Part shown: one piece after another, positions 1-8,642 of the stretch | How positions within the stretch are numbered: the first letter of the stretch is position 1 | Layout of the letters: the number at the start of each line of letters is the position of its first letter | Source of the DNA: a virus | Virus record (IMG/VR): IMGVR_UViG_3300028364_000014 | Location: 124,001-188,000 of that record | Length of the DNA stretch: 64,000 bases | Strand: one strand, 5' to 3' | Notes under the pieces: generated by a model | Database searches by the model: none | Told to the model about the DNA's origin: nothing | Seen by the model: only the letters and a program-made list of their open reading frames with translations | Program-made: the position numbers and the translations under genes

Positions 1-1
1 C

Positions 2-844
2 CCAGCACATATTACTAGATGGGAAAAATTTAGAATGTCTGTTCTTGATGTCCCGGCTGTAACAGAACATATGAGAAAAGTTAAAGATGCTATTGTTCAA
101 AAAAGTGGTGGAACCAAGTATGGGCTAGCTAATTATAAATTTTGTGGATTTGACAGTAGTGGACAAGTTAATAGACTACATGTTGAATTACGAGTAATGG
201 ATGGGTTATTGTCTCCAAGTGCTGTAGCCGCTTTTTCATGTCTATATTATGCACTATTCATAAAAGCTGTGGAATTATCTAGGTATGGTGTAATGGATGC
301 AGGTAACGAGGCTTGGCTAAAACAATCTACTATTATCAAGAATGCAATAATGAATGGTGCGTCTTCTTGGGATGAAGCGCGGGATACAGGAAGGTTTAGT
401 GATACTTCCGAATTACATAAATACACAGATATTTTAGTAGCTGAATCGTACGAGATGATTTCAATGCTTAAGCACATACTAAGTTCGATTGGTCCAGCTT
501 ATGAGGTTCTTGAAAAATTGGCAGAGGCTCCTTGTGGTATTAGAAGATGTGAAGGCAAATCTTGGGAGGATATTGAAAAAGATCTTGCTGTGGAGCTTAC
601 TGAAGAAGGAGCTACTGAGTATGAGATACAAAAAATTATTGCTACACGCGCAGTTATAAAATCCGCATCTCTTGAAGAGTGGACAAAATGTGTAGCTAAG
701 CTTCTTAAAGAAAAAAATGAGTTAGAAATTTCAAAGGAATCTGAAGAAGAAATAGCTGATAGAGTCGCTATACATATTGAAGATAGTTATGCTAATGGAA
801 ATATGTTGTGGGCTGATAAAATTGGTTCAGTTATAGCAGTTTAA
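2..844 (+). CDS. Amidoligase-like protein, 5' end outside window
   Basis: The frame is open to the first bases of the window, so the true start lies upstream; the Met codon at base 35 has no Shine-Dalgarno and is probably internal. The visible part is about 280 residues. The stretch HVELRVMDGLLS followed by two hydrophobic helices resembles the C-terminal part of glutamine-synthetase-fold amidoligases (Amidoligase_2), which have an E-x-R strand and a G-x-L turn before a helical tail. The catalytic N-terminal half is missing here, so the call is tentative. It stands directly upstream of a glutamine amidotransferase and belongs by position to the amide-bond-forming island at 1-8.5 kb. Confidence 0.5.
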   Translation, partial: PAHITRWEKFRMSVLDVPAVTEHMRKVKDAIVQKSGGTKYGLANYKFCGFDSSGQVNRLHVELRVMDGLLSPSAVAAFSCLYYALFIKAVELSRYGVMDAGNEAWLKQSTIIKNAIMNGASSWDEARDTGRFSDTSELHKYTDILVAESYEMISMLKHILSSIGPAYEVLEKLAEAPCGIRRCEGKSWEDIEKDLAVELTEEGATEYEIQKIIATRAVIKSASLEEWTKCVAKLLKEKNELEISKESEEEIADRVAIHIEDSYANGNMLWADKIGSVIAV

Positions 845-864
845 ATAATAAATAAAGGAATTAT

Positions 865-1719
865 ATGTGTTCAATATTTGGAATGGGGTTTTTCAAGAAA
901 GATAGGATAAACTCCTTTTTACTAAGAAATGCACTAAAGTCATTAACTTTGAATGCTCAAGCTCGTGGTAGAGATGCGACTGGCTTAGCATTCACTACTA
1001 AAACATCAACTGATGTTTTTAAACATAATGTGTCAGCTAAAAAATTCATTGAATTGGAAAATTATCGCGAAGTAGTACGAAAACATACCAAAGATAACAT
1101 ACCCCTTTATTCAATTCTTGGGCACTGCAGAGCTAAGACTTTAGGTACACAATTAAACCCTCTTAATAATCACCCGATCACTACCAATAATATAGTTGGT
1201 GTACATAACGGTGTAATAAGTAACCATGATGGTGTATTTACTACATTAGAAGCAACAGCAGCTAATTATGATGTCAAAAGAGCTGGGCAAGTAGATAGTG
1301 AGGCTATTTTTAGAGCCATTGACCTTTATGCTCATCAGTATAAAAACCCTACTGACTCAGCAGGAAAAGTATTACTTGGGCATATTGCTAATCCGGTAAC
1401 TAAAGCCATACAGTCCGCAACTAGACTACTGAATGGATCGTTTACTTGTGCTATAGTAGATATCGAAAATCCAGAGTGTTTATGGGTATTTAAGCACTCT
1501 AACCCAGTTACTATTTATTTGTATAAAAAAGAAGGATTTTTAGTATTTGCTTCTCTTGAAAATTTTTTAGAAGCTTCTTTAGGGTCTATAGGCTTATCAG
1601 TACCAGAAAAAATAGAACTTACTAATGATACTGGGATTTGTTTTAATTTAATGAAAGGGGTATTTAGTAAATTTAATTTAGCAGAAAGTAGTAATGACTC
1701 AAAAGTCTTAAGTAAATAA
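865..1719 (+). CDS. Class-II glutamine amidotransferase (Ntn hydrolase)
   Basis: 284 residues. Cys2 directly follows the initiator Met (MCSIFG), the N-terminal nucleophile of class-II GATases, which release ammonia from glutamine after Met removal. Further family motifs are RGRDATG (residues 34-40), GHCR (86-89), NNHP (101-104), HNG (114-116) and a DSEAIF block. Only the glutaminase domain is present, with no synthetase partner domain, so ammonia or glutamine transfer probably serves another protein, plausibly the neighbouring ligases. The SD AAAGGA lies 5 nt before the ATG. A second, longer paralogue is encoded at 2930. Family call is secure; substrate unknown. Confidence 0.85.
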   Translation: MCSIFGMGFFKKDRINSFLLRNALKSLTLNAQARGRDATGLAFTTKTSTDVFKHNVSAKKFIELENYREVVRKHTKDNIPLYSILGHCRAKTLGTQLNPLNNHPITTNNIVGVHNGVISNHDGVFTTLEATAANYDVKRAGQVDSEAIFRAIDLYAHQYKNPTDSAGKVLLGHIANPVTKAIQSATRLLNGSFTCAIVDIENPECLWVFKHSNPVTIYLYKKEGFLVFASLENFLEASLGSIGLSVPEKIELTNDTGICFNLMKGVFSKFNLAESSNDSKVLSK

Positions 1720-1751
1720 ATAAACACTTTGGGTTATTAGGGAGTATTAAA

Positions 1752-2897
1752 ATGGAAATTAATAGATTATTAGGTATTAACGAGTCTTTAGTTGAGGTAT
1801 TCACAGCAGTAGAGTCTGGCATTGTAATTGATGATTTAGGTACTGGAATTCGAACCGGAACTCCTTGTTTAATTCTAACAACTGGCTCAGATAAAGATGG
1901 TGGGGAGATAAAGTCTTTAGGTAATAAAGCTGCGTTGTTTATAGGACCGCATTGTCCAGGGGCTCCTCCAAGGCATATATTTGATATCAATCCAGGCTGC
2001 GGTGGTCCAATTATTAAATCACAAGGACCATCTAATATATTAGATGAATTTTCGTCTATTGAGATTAAAAAAATAGACTTGAAAAAAATCAACAAGTTAA
2101 TAGAAAATGTTCAAACTAAAGGACCTGTGTCTTTAATGGTTACAGAAAACAAAGAAAAGTGTTTAGCTAAAGATATCGCTACTTTGTGTAAGGAATTTAA
2201 TAAAAAATTTAAATTTATTTCTGTAATGTCTCACCATAAACGTGGTAAAAGAAATTTAGTTCCCAACGATAAAGTGGTGTGTGCCCTTACTTTTTCAGAC
2301 ATTAAAAATAGTTTACCAGTGTTTAGTCCTGAAAAATCTAATGGTATCTCTATGCACTTAGCGATTCTTTACACCGAACAAAGTAATAAAAATAAACAAT
2401 TAGTTACTGCGCTTGAGACTACTGTAATATTTTCCTCTTTTAAAGAGAATTTTACAATTATTAAAGGACAAAAAACCGGTATAAGCCTTGTACCTATAAC
2501 TGCATTATTAGACAGTATTCTAGGAGACAGTACTTATTTAGAAGTCGGTAAAACGCAATCAAAAAGTAAACAAGATATAAAACAAGAAGTAAGGGAAAAA
2601 AAGAAACGAAAAAAATTAAAAGTAAAACAATCGAGTCCCTTTGATAATGAACGTCCATTTGTCCCGGTCGAAAACCCTTTTGACAACAAAGACCCATTTG
2701 AGATGGTTGAACGTCCATTTGACCCGGTCGAAAACCCTTTTGACAACAAAGACCCATTTGAGATGGTTGAACTGGATTATTCTGATTCAATTGCTGTACG
2801 TGAGGTGCCAACCACTGTACGTGCAACTATGCGTACAGTACCAACGGGTACAGTTTATGGAAAATATACTAGTTTAAATGATAGTGATGATTTTTAA
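1752..2897 (+). CDS. Uncharacterised protein of the amidoligase island, repeat-bearing C-terminus
   Basis: 381 residues, no family recognised. The N-terminal 110 residues are rich in Gly, Pro and Cys turns (for example GPHCPGAPPRHIFDINPGCG), suggesting a compact beta-rich domain. The middle is mixed alpha/beta. A Lys-rich linker near residues 275-300 leads to a tail built from near-identical 20-residue units (RPFxPVENPFDNKDPFEMVE), whose NPFD/DPF motifs look like short linear interaction motifs. It sits between two glutamine amidotransferase genes in the same orientation with an SD GGGAG, so it probably works with them as a scaffold or substrate. This is inferred from position only. Confidence 0.45.
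   Translation: MEINRLLGINESLVEVFTAVESGIVIDDLGTGIRTGTPCLILTTGSDKDGGEIKSLGNKAALFIGPHCPGAPPRHIFDINPGCGGPIIKSQGPSNILDEFSSIEIKKIDLKKINKLIENVQTKGPVSLMVTENKEKCLAKDIATLCKEFNKKFKFISVMSHHKRGKRNLVPNDKVVCALTFSDIKNSLPVFSPEKSNGISMHLAILYTEQSNKNKQLVTALETTVIFSSFKENFTIIKGQKTGISLVPITALLDSILGDSTYLEVGKTQSKSKQDIKQEVREKKKRKKLKVKQSSPFDNERPFVPVENPFDNKDPFEMVERPFDPVENPFDNKDPFEMVELDYSDSIAVREVPTTVRATMRTVPTGTVYGKYTSLNDSDDF
2651..2770 (+). repeat. Two tandem 60-bp direct repeats inside a coding region
   Basis: Units 2651-2710 and 2711-2770 differ at one base near the start of the unit (gtcccgg versus gacccgg). They encode the 20-residue unit in the tail of the protein at 1752-2897. The near identity points to recent duplication, and unit number may vary between relatives. 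Confidence 0.95.
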
Positions 2898-2929
2898 AAT
2901 ATAAAATAATATTTAAGGAGAGGTTAGTT

Positions 2930-4816
2930 ATGTGTGGAATTCTTGGAGCACTTCGTTTCGGAGAACTTAATGATTCAACCAACGAAGAACATAATTGGAT
3001 GAGAAAAGCTAGTTTGCTAATTGCAGCTGATATTCTAGAAAAAACTGAAAAAAGAGGAAAAGATGCTACTGGAATATCGGCTCTTTTTAATGATGGAAGA
3101 TTTATTTTACAAAAAATGGGTACAGACGCTAAAACCTTTATGAGTCGCTTTGGTGGTAAAAAGGAAGATTTTCAAGGGTTTATGAAAATTCTTCGTGAAT
3201 ATGAGTCAACTCTAAAGATTATTACTGGACATTGCCGTAAAAAATCAGTAGGAGGTTCTTTTGACAATGTTAATAATCATCCAGTTAAAGCTAATAAAAT
3301 AGTTGGACTACATAATGGTACTCTAAAAAATCAAAACATCATTTTTGAAAATCTTAAATGTAAAAGAGACGGGGATGTAGACAGTGAAGCTATTTTTAGG
3401 CTTCTGGATTATTATACTAAAGGAGGAAAGGAACCTTTTACTATGGAAATGGTAGAAGATACTTTTAATAGGCTAGAAGGTACTTTTAGTATTATTGCTT
3501 ACAATATTGATAATCCTAATCAAGTAGTAGTTGGTCGTGACGGTAGACCAGCCGAATTTTGTCTTGTTAAACCACTAAAGACAGTATTTATTGCTTCAGA
3601 AAAAGCTTATATTGAACACGCTCTTTGGAGATATAATCAAACAGCAGCTTTATTTTATGATGGGCAGTATCCTAGAATTAAATCAGCAGACGCAGTGTTT
3701 AAAACACTAATAGATGATACTGCTGGTATTTTTGATCTTACAAAAGAAATTGATGAAAATTCTGAAATGGCGGATTTACTAGACACTAAAAAATTACCTC
3801 TAACAAGTCAAAGAATATGGAAAGTGCCTGTTAAATCGACTGTTTATCCTAATGATGCTTACAGAAATAGACAACAAACTGATGACAAAAAAAAAGTAAC
3901 AGTGGGTGGTCAGGGGGAACCCCTAAACACTGCAGCATCAGACAAAAGTATGACAGGAACTACCAAAACCAAGGATGCTGCGGAATCTAAAAGAAGATTT
4001 GTAGCAAGAGTATGGAATGAGGATTTAAATAAATTTATTCCAAAAACAGATATCAAAGCCATGGAAAGCACACAAGTAATTAATTTGGAAAAAAAAACCA
4101 TCAATGATTTAACATCAGTATTTAGAGAGGTTACAAAAGAACAAAATGATCCTTTTAATAAATCAGAACAAAACGCATTGGTGGAAAAGAAATTCACACA
4201 CGAGGTTGAAGAGTATAAAAGTGGAAAAACAGCTGTACTAAATAACATTATACCTATAGAGGCTAAAGCTTTAGAGGTCGAAGTAAACCAATTAAAAGTG
4301 ATTAAAGAAAAGACAGCTTCAGCACGTTTAGAAAGTAAAGATCATCTAGACGGGCTAAAGGCTACTATTCAAGCATCCAAAGAATTACTAAGATTGGACA
4401 CTATTGATGAAGTAGCTGAATTACTAAATGCGGATGTAGAAAATATTGAAAAACTATCATTACCTGCAATTACAAACAGACTCTTGAAAGCCCAATTTTC
4501 TAAAATGTTTCTTACTGGCTGGATGGCTAAATGTGATGCATTAAAAACACAAACAATCGATAAGCATATAGAAGCAATCGATAAACACGTGGAAGAAGAA
4601 AAAGAGGTGAAATCTAGAAAACATATCAGAGTATTAAAACATATTGTAAACGCGCTCGGCCAGTACGATGAAAAACAATTAGTTTCTGAATGGGCCAAAA
4701 AATGGGCTACTTCCTATTCTGAAATCAATACAGAGACTCTATCCGCGGTGTTTAATGAGGGAGACCTTCGTGATAATGACAAAGTTACTGAAATAATGAA
4801 ATACGTAAAAAAGTAA
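2930..4816 (+). CDS. Class-II glutamine amidotransferase with long helical C-terminal extension
   Basis: 628 residues. Residues 1 to about 250 form an N-terminal-nucleophile glutaminase domain: Cys2 (MCGILGALRFG), RGKDATG (42-48), then GHCRKK, NNHP and LHNGTL near 100-140 and a DSEAIF block. The remaining 370 residues are Lys/Glu-rich and mostly helical, with no synthetase or isomerase domain. This differs from GlmS, PurF or AsnB, where the second domain is the acceptor enzyme, so the tail may dock to separate ligases. It is a paralogue of the protein at 865-1719. Strong SD AAGGAGAGG; 18 nt separate it from the COOH-NH2 ligase gene. Confidence 0.85.
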   Translation: MCGILGALRFGELNDSTNEEHNWMRKASLLIAADILEKTEKRGKDATGISALFNDGRFILQKMGTDAKTFMSRFGGKKEDFQGFMKILREYESTLKIITGHCRKKSVGGSFDNVNNHPVKANKIVGLHNGTLKNQNIIFENLKCKRDGDVDSEAIFRLLDYYTKGGKEPFTMEMVEDTFNRLEGTFSIIAYNIDNPNQVVVGRDGRPAEFCLVKPLKTVFIASEKAYIEHALWRYNQTAALFYDGQYPRIKSADAVFKTLIDDTAGIFDLTKEIDENSEMADLLDTKKLPLTSQRIWKVPVKSTVYPNDAYRNRQQTDDKKKVTVGGQGEPLNTAASDKSMTGTTKTKDAAESKRRFVARVWNEDLNKFIPKTDIKAMESTQVINLEKKTINDLTSVFREVTKEQNDPFNKSEQNALVEKKFTHEVEEYKSGKTAVLNNIIPIEAKALEVEVNQLKVIKEKTASARLESKDHLDGLKATIQASKELLRLDTIDEVAELLNADVENIEKLSLPAITNRLLKAQFSKMFLTGWMAKCDALKTQTIDKHIEAIDKHVEEEKEVKSRKHIRVLKHIVNALGQYDEKQLVSEWAKKWATSYSEINTETLSAVFNEGDLRDNDKVTEIMKYVKK

Positions 4817-4834
4817 CAAAGGAGAAATATTAAC

Positions 4835-6130
4835 ATGACTAGTAAAAAAGAACTAATTTTGGTAACTTCGGCTAGAATGGAAAAAAATAAAAAACCTAAC
4901 CGTAATGAAAATAACCTTATAAGATTATCTGCAGTTACTAGAAATAGTTTGGGCTTTGGAGACAGTGTTGAAGTCTCAGGAAAACATTTAAAGTCTTTAG
5001 ACACTTTTCAAGCTTTTTCTAAGGACATAAAAGATTTACGTGAACAGGGCTCATTTACAGATAGTGAAATGAAAAGAATTGGCTTCGTAACCCCTGAAAC
5101 TTTTCGAAGTCTTACTGGTAAAAACAGTCTATTGGAAAAAAATAATATTTGGATTTCCAAAACAATACAAACAACACTAATTGGTGCAGACCCAGAATTT
5201 CTTTTATTTGATAATAAAGGGGACGTAGTGCATGCAAATAACCACCTTTCTAAACCTGGACTAGTAGGATCAGATGGCGCTATGATTGAAGTACGCCCTG
5301 AACCTTCAACTACTCCTGAAGGGTTGGTTCAAAATATAAAATATATTTTTTCTAATCAAGAATTAATGCGTGATGTCCAAGATTTCCAGTGGTTAGCTGC
5401 AGTTTACTATAAAAATGATCAAAGAGACTACCCAGTTGGTGGACATATCCATCTTGGAAATCCTGTAAGCATCAAAAAGCTTTCTGGTCCTCAAAAACAT
5501 TTTATGTTTGGTGTTTTTAATAAAATACTTGACGAATTACTTTCCTTACCTATGATTAAATTGGATGGGCAAGACTTGGGTGAGTGTCGTAGATCAAAAT
5601 GTAAAATGGCTATGGGAAACCGGGGTTTTGGCTATTACGGAGAATGGCGTCCATGTGATGGAAGATTAGAACATCGCACATTAAGCGGTTTATGGCTTAT
5701 GCACCCTTCAGTAGCGGAGGCTGTATTAGGTACTGCCAAAGCCATAGCAGATGAAATGTTTAGTCTTGTGGATGATAAAGGGTATGATTTAAACTATATT
5801 AAAAGTCCTGGTATTGAATTTAATGATCATAAGTATTTATATAGGGCTGAGTTTGATGATTGGGACAAAATAGGCATTGCTAAAGATTTAAGATGTGTTC
5901 AATCCTCTGCTTATATGCGTTCTATGCTTAATACCTCTAAAGCAAGTAGTATTACCAAACCATTTCTTACTAAATGGTATAATAATATAAAAAAACTTAG
6001 TACTTATAACAAATACGCAAAGCACATTGACATGCTTTATGCTATTCTATCAATGCCCAAAAAGAAAATCTCTAGCATAGGGCTAGATTTAAAGAAAAAT
6101 TGGGTAGAAGAAAATGAACTTTTGTTGTAG
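4835..6130 (+). CDS. COOH-NH2 ligase-type amidoligase
   Basis: 431 residues. Motifs of the glutamine-synthetase-fold COOH-NH2 ligase type 2 family are visible: GADPEF (117-122), GSDGAMIEVRPEPS (145-158), GGHIHLG (about 202-208) and an EHRTLSG block before a helical region. The acidic and His residues in these motifs would bind Mg-ATP and form an acyl phosphate that is attacked by an amine. The family was predicted from comparative genomics to make peptide or isopeptide bonds and often co-occurs with GATase-II and ATP-grasp genes, exactly as here. SD AAAGGAG. The substrate cannot be read from sequence. Confidence 0.8.
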   Translation: MTSKKELILVTSARMEKNKKPNRNENNLIRLSAVTRNSLGFGDSVEVSGKHLKSLDTFQAFSKDIKDLREQGSFTDSEMKRIGFVTPETFRSLTGKNSLLEKNNIWISKTIQTTLIGADPEFLLFDNKGDVVHANNHLSKPGLVGSDGAMIEVRPEPSTTPEGLVQNIKYIFSNQELMRDVQDFQWLAAVYYKNDQRDYPVGGHIHLGNPVSIKKLSGPQKHFMFGVFNKILDELLSLPMIKLDGQDLGECRRSKCKMAMGNRGFGYYGEWRPCDGRLEHRTLSGLWLMHPSVAEAVLGTAKAIADEMFSLVDDKGYDLNYIKSPGIEFNDHKYLYRAEFDDWDKIGIAKDLRCVQSSAYMRSMLNTSKASSITKPFLTKWYNNIKKLSTYNKYAKHIDMLYAILSMPKKKISSIGLDLKKNWVEENELLL

Positions 6131-6180
6131 AATCAGCAATGTTTAAAAAAATTTTAAATTATATTAAAAAAGGACTTGAC

Positions 6181-7296
6181 ATGAATAAAAAAGATGTTTA
6201 TATTACGTACAGTAGTGCCACAAATGTAACTGGAGAAAAATTACAAGCAGCTTTAAAAATTGCAGGTGGTTTAAAAATTCCTTCAAAAAAACAAAAACTA
6301 ATTATTGGGTGGGGAGCTAAAACAGACGAAGACGTAACTTTTCCAAAAGATACTATTGTATTAAACCATCCAAACGCCATCAGGACTAACCGCAATAAAC
6401 TTGGGGCTCTCGCACTTATGCTTGCTGGGGATGTATCAATAGCCCCATTTTCACCAACTGAAACAGTAGAAACTGATATTGCTAGTGGAAAAATTACACT
6501 ACCGCTTATTGGAAGAACAAAATATCATCAAGGTGGTAAAGGGTTTTGGGTATGCCCTACACTTACACATGTTAAGGACGCTATCAAAAACAATGCTGCT
6601 TATTTTCAGGCAATGATTGAGATTAAAGACGAATTCAGGTTTCATGTTTTTGGAGATACTGTAATTTATGCTGTAAAAAAAGTTCAACGAACTCCAGAAG
6701 ATTTTGAAGTAGCATTTATAGAAGATGAGCTTGCACGTCAGAAAAAATTGTGGGAAAAGAATAATGAGGGACCATTTCAAGAGAATTTTGCAAAAGAAAT
6801 ACTACGTAGACAAGCAAAAAATGCTACGGCTGGGGGTGCTAATATGATGGTACGCTCCAATAAAATGGGGTGGAGATTCTCTAGAATTAGTAAGCTAGAT
6901 AAAGCAGTTGAAGTTGAAGCTATAAAAGCTGTAAGAGCACTAGGTCTAGATTTTGGTGCCGTTGATTGTTGTACTGATGCTAATGGAGTTCCTTTTATTA
7001 TTGAAGTAAATACTGGACCTGGGCTTGAGGGCACACCATTTGATAATTATGTAAAAGCTTTTGAAGCTTTACTAGCAGATAAACCAAAAGCTATTCCTAC
7101 CAAACCTATATCTCCAGCTGCAAACATGGCTGCTGCAAAAACTAAAATTGGAAACTCTTCTATGGGTGCTGCTAAAAAAGCACTACTTCAGCAACAGCTC
7201 GGGAGACTTTCTAGTATTCTAGAAGAGACCCCTGATGATGAAATCGACACTTTGGAACGACTGGCAAAACACGTTATATTCGGTTCCGACTCATAA
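6181..7296 (+). CDS. ATP-grasp ligase
   Basis: About 371 residues from the ATG at 6181, chosen because it has the SD AAAAGGA; an in-frame ATG at 6139 has none. The C-terminal half shows ATP-grasp features: a Mg-binding end motif FIIEVNTGPGLEGTPF preceded by LGLDFGAVDCC, and an Arg-rich strand RSNKMGWRFSR. ATP-grasp enzymes couple a carboxylate to an amine through an acylphosphate. It lies directly behind the COOH-NH2 ligase, and its last 62 nt overlap the GNAT gene, implying translational coupling. A more RimK-like relative is at 13308. Confidence 0.8.
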   Translation: MNKKDVYITYSSATNVTGEKLQAALKIAGGLKIPSKKQKLIIGWGAKTDEDVTFPKDTIVLNHPNAIRTNRNKLGALALMLAGDVSIAPFSPTETVETDIASGKITLPLIGRTKYHQGGKGFWVCPTLTHVKDAIKNNAAYFQAMIEIKDEFRFHVFGDTVIYAVKKVQRTPEDFEVAFIEDELARQKKLWEKNNEGPFQENFAKEILRRQAKNATAGGANMMVRSNKMGWRFSRISKLDKAVEVEAIKAVRALGLDFGAVDCCTDANGVPFIIEVNTGPGLEGTPFDNYVKAFEALLADKPKAIPTKPISPAANMAAAKTKIGNSSMGAAKKALLQQQLGRLSSILEETPDDEIDTLERLAKHVIFGSDS

Positions 7297-7705
7297 ATTT
7301 GATAACGGACTGACTGAATACCAAATAGCTGGGCAAATAGCTGATTTATTAAATAGTTATAACCACTTAAAAACTAAACATACACCTAGCACTATCCTGT
7401 CCGATAAAGTCAAGTACTTCATTGAGCTTTACGGACAGGATGTAATAGGTTGTGTAGGATTATTATATGAATTAGCCTTAGACAAGATATGTCATTTAAC
7501 TATTAAACCAGAATTTAGGCGAAAAGGTTTTGGTAGAAAATTAATTTATAGAGCTAAAGAATTTTCACAGAGATCGGCTGTGTATATGTCAATTAGAGAA
7601 GATAATATAGGCAGTTTAAATTTGGCAACCTCACTTGGTTTTCGTGCAATAGCCTATAAAAGAACTAATGACTATAATTTGCTTATTTTATTTATGGAGA
7701 AATAA
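7235..7705 (+). CDS. GNAT-fold acyltransferase
   Basis: 156 residues. The segment LTIKPEFRRKGFGRKLIYRA is a typical GNAT acetyl-CoA-binding motif (R-R-x-G-x-G), followed by a terminal core (SIREDNIGSLNLATSLGF) with the usual N-x-x-x-x-x-L-x-x-x-G-F pattern. The start is inside the 3' end of the ATP-grasp gene in another frame; two ATGs occur at 7235 and 7238. GNAT-fold proteins transfer acetyl groups, and Fem/MurM-type relatives transfer amino acids from aminoacyl-tRNA. Which applies here is unknown. Confidence 0.75.
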   Translation: MMKSTLWNDWQNTLYSVPTHKFDNGLTEYQIAGQIADLLNSYNHLKTKHTPSTILSDKVKYFIELYGQDVIGCVGLLYELALDKICHLTIKPEFRRKGFGRKLIYRAKEFSQRSAVYMSIREDNIGSLNLATSLGFRAIAYKRTNDYNLLILFMEK

Positions 7706-7711
7706 AAACAC

Positions 7712-8497
7712 ATGGACAAGCTTACACAGATTAAATACATCGGCATTGAAGTAATTAAAAAGGATGGTACTGGTAAGGACGATATTACTTCTGGATTTTT
7801 TCTAGGGGTTTGGGATAATTGGAATAGGAAAGAAAAACAAAATTTTATTGTTATAATGGACTCTAAGACAACTGTACGTTTATTTAATACTCAATTTTAT
7901 AATGTACTAGCTCTTAAGATTCTAGATAATGAAACAGAATATTTAACAGTGTTTAAAAAAGAATTAGAAGATCAAGAGTCTGCTATTAAAATGCTAAATG
8001 GATTTGTAGAACTGTTTAGAACAGACAATAAGTTAATGACAACAGATGCAACTGGACAATTAATAGATCCTAATGAATACTTTAATTACCCAAAGGCTAT
8101 ACTAGAAGGAAAAGATCTTACAGATACAGCATGTGAAACTGATCCTATTGACAAAGTTACTAATCTTAAAAATGCCAATGGTAGTACTAAAACTAATAAC
8201 AATTATAACCATAACGCTAATGCAGTAAACAAAGGCTATGGAGCAGCTTATTCTGATCCTTATGGGTATGGATATGAATACGGTGAATATGGTACTACAA
8301 AAACAGCTACAGTAACTTATTTAACTAGAAAAGGAGCTCCGCTTTCTATAGCTACTTTAAATACTATGAAGGATAAAGTTAAACGACTAGCTACAGGGGA
8401 TTACACAGTTACAAACATTCCAGTACCTAAATGTGATGAATTAGATACTATTGCTGATGACTATGATAAAAAAAACCTACCCACAGTAGTAATGTAA
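7712..8497 (+). CDS. Uncharacterised protein with Tyr/Gly-rich segment
   Basis: 261 residues, family not recognised. The N-terminal 110 residues are a beta-rich domain (IKYIGIEVIKKDG, FLGVWDN, FIVIMDS). A linker rich in Asn and Thr precedes a Tyr/Gly tract (GYGAAYSDPYGYGYEYGEYG) near residue 175, and a short helical tail ends the protein. It follows the GNAT gene after 6 nt, so it is probably the last member of the amidoligase operon. Confidence 0.4.
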   Translation: MDKLTQIKYIGIEVIKKDGTGKDDITSGFFLGVWDNWNRKEKQNFIVIMDSKTTVRLFNTQFYNVLALKILDNETEYLTVFKKELEDQESAIKMLNGFVELFRTDNKLMTTDATGQLIDPNEYFNYPKAILEGKDLTDTACETDPIDKVTNLKNANGSTKTNNNYNHNANAVNKGYGAAYSDPYGYGYEYGEYGTTKTATVTYLTRKGAPLSIATLNTMKDKVKRLATGDYTVTNIPVPKCDELDTIADDYDKKNLPTVVM

Positions 8498-8547
8498 ATT
8501 ATTTAAAAATAAACTCTAATACTGCAATAATACATGCTAAACAAAAA

Positions 8548-8631
8548 ATGTTACATAATTTACCTATTCAGTGTCCGTGCGATAACTACGCACATCCTGG
8601 ATGTGGGTTGAATTGTCCATATAGAGATTAA
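8548..8631 (+). CDS. Possible 27-residue Cys/His-rich peptide
   Basis: ATG-initiated frame ending just before the SD of ruvB. The peptide contains CPCDNYAHPGCGLNCPYRD, a spacing of Cys and His compatible with zinc binding. There is no clear SD. It fills an otherwise empty 145-bp gap. Weakly supported. Confidence 0.3.
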   Translation: MLHNLPIQCPCDNYAHPGCGLNCPYRD

Positions 8632-8642
8632 AAGGAGTAAAT

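Noticed and set aside
2651-2770. CRISPR-like repeat
   Set aside because: Only two adjacent 60-bp units without spacers and inside a coding frame; no CRISPR array was seen anywhere in the window.
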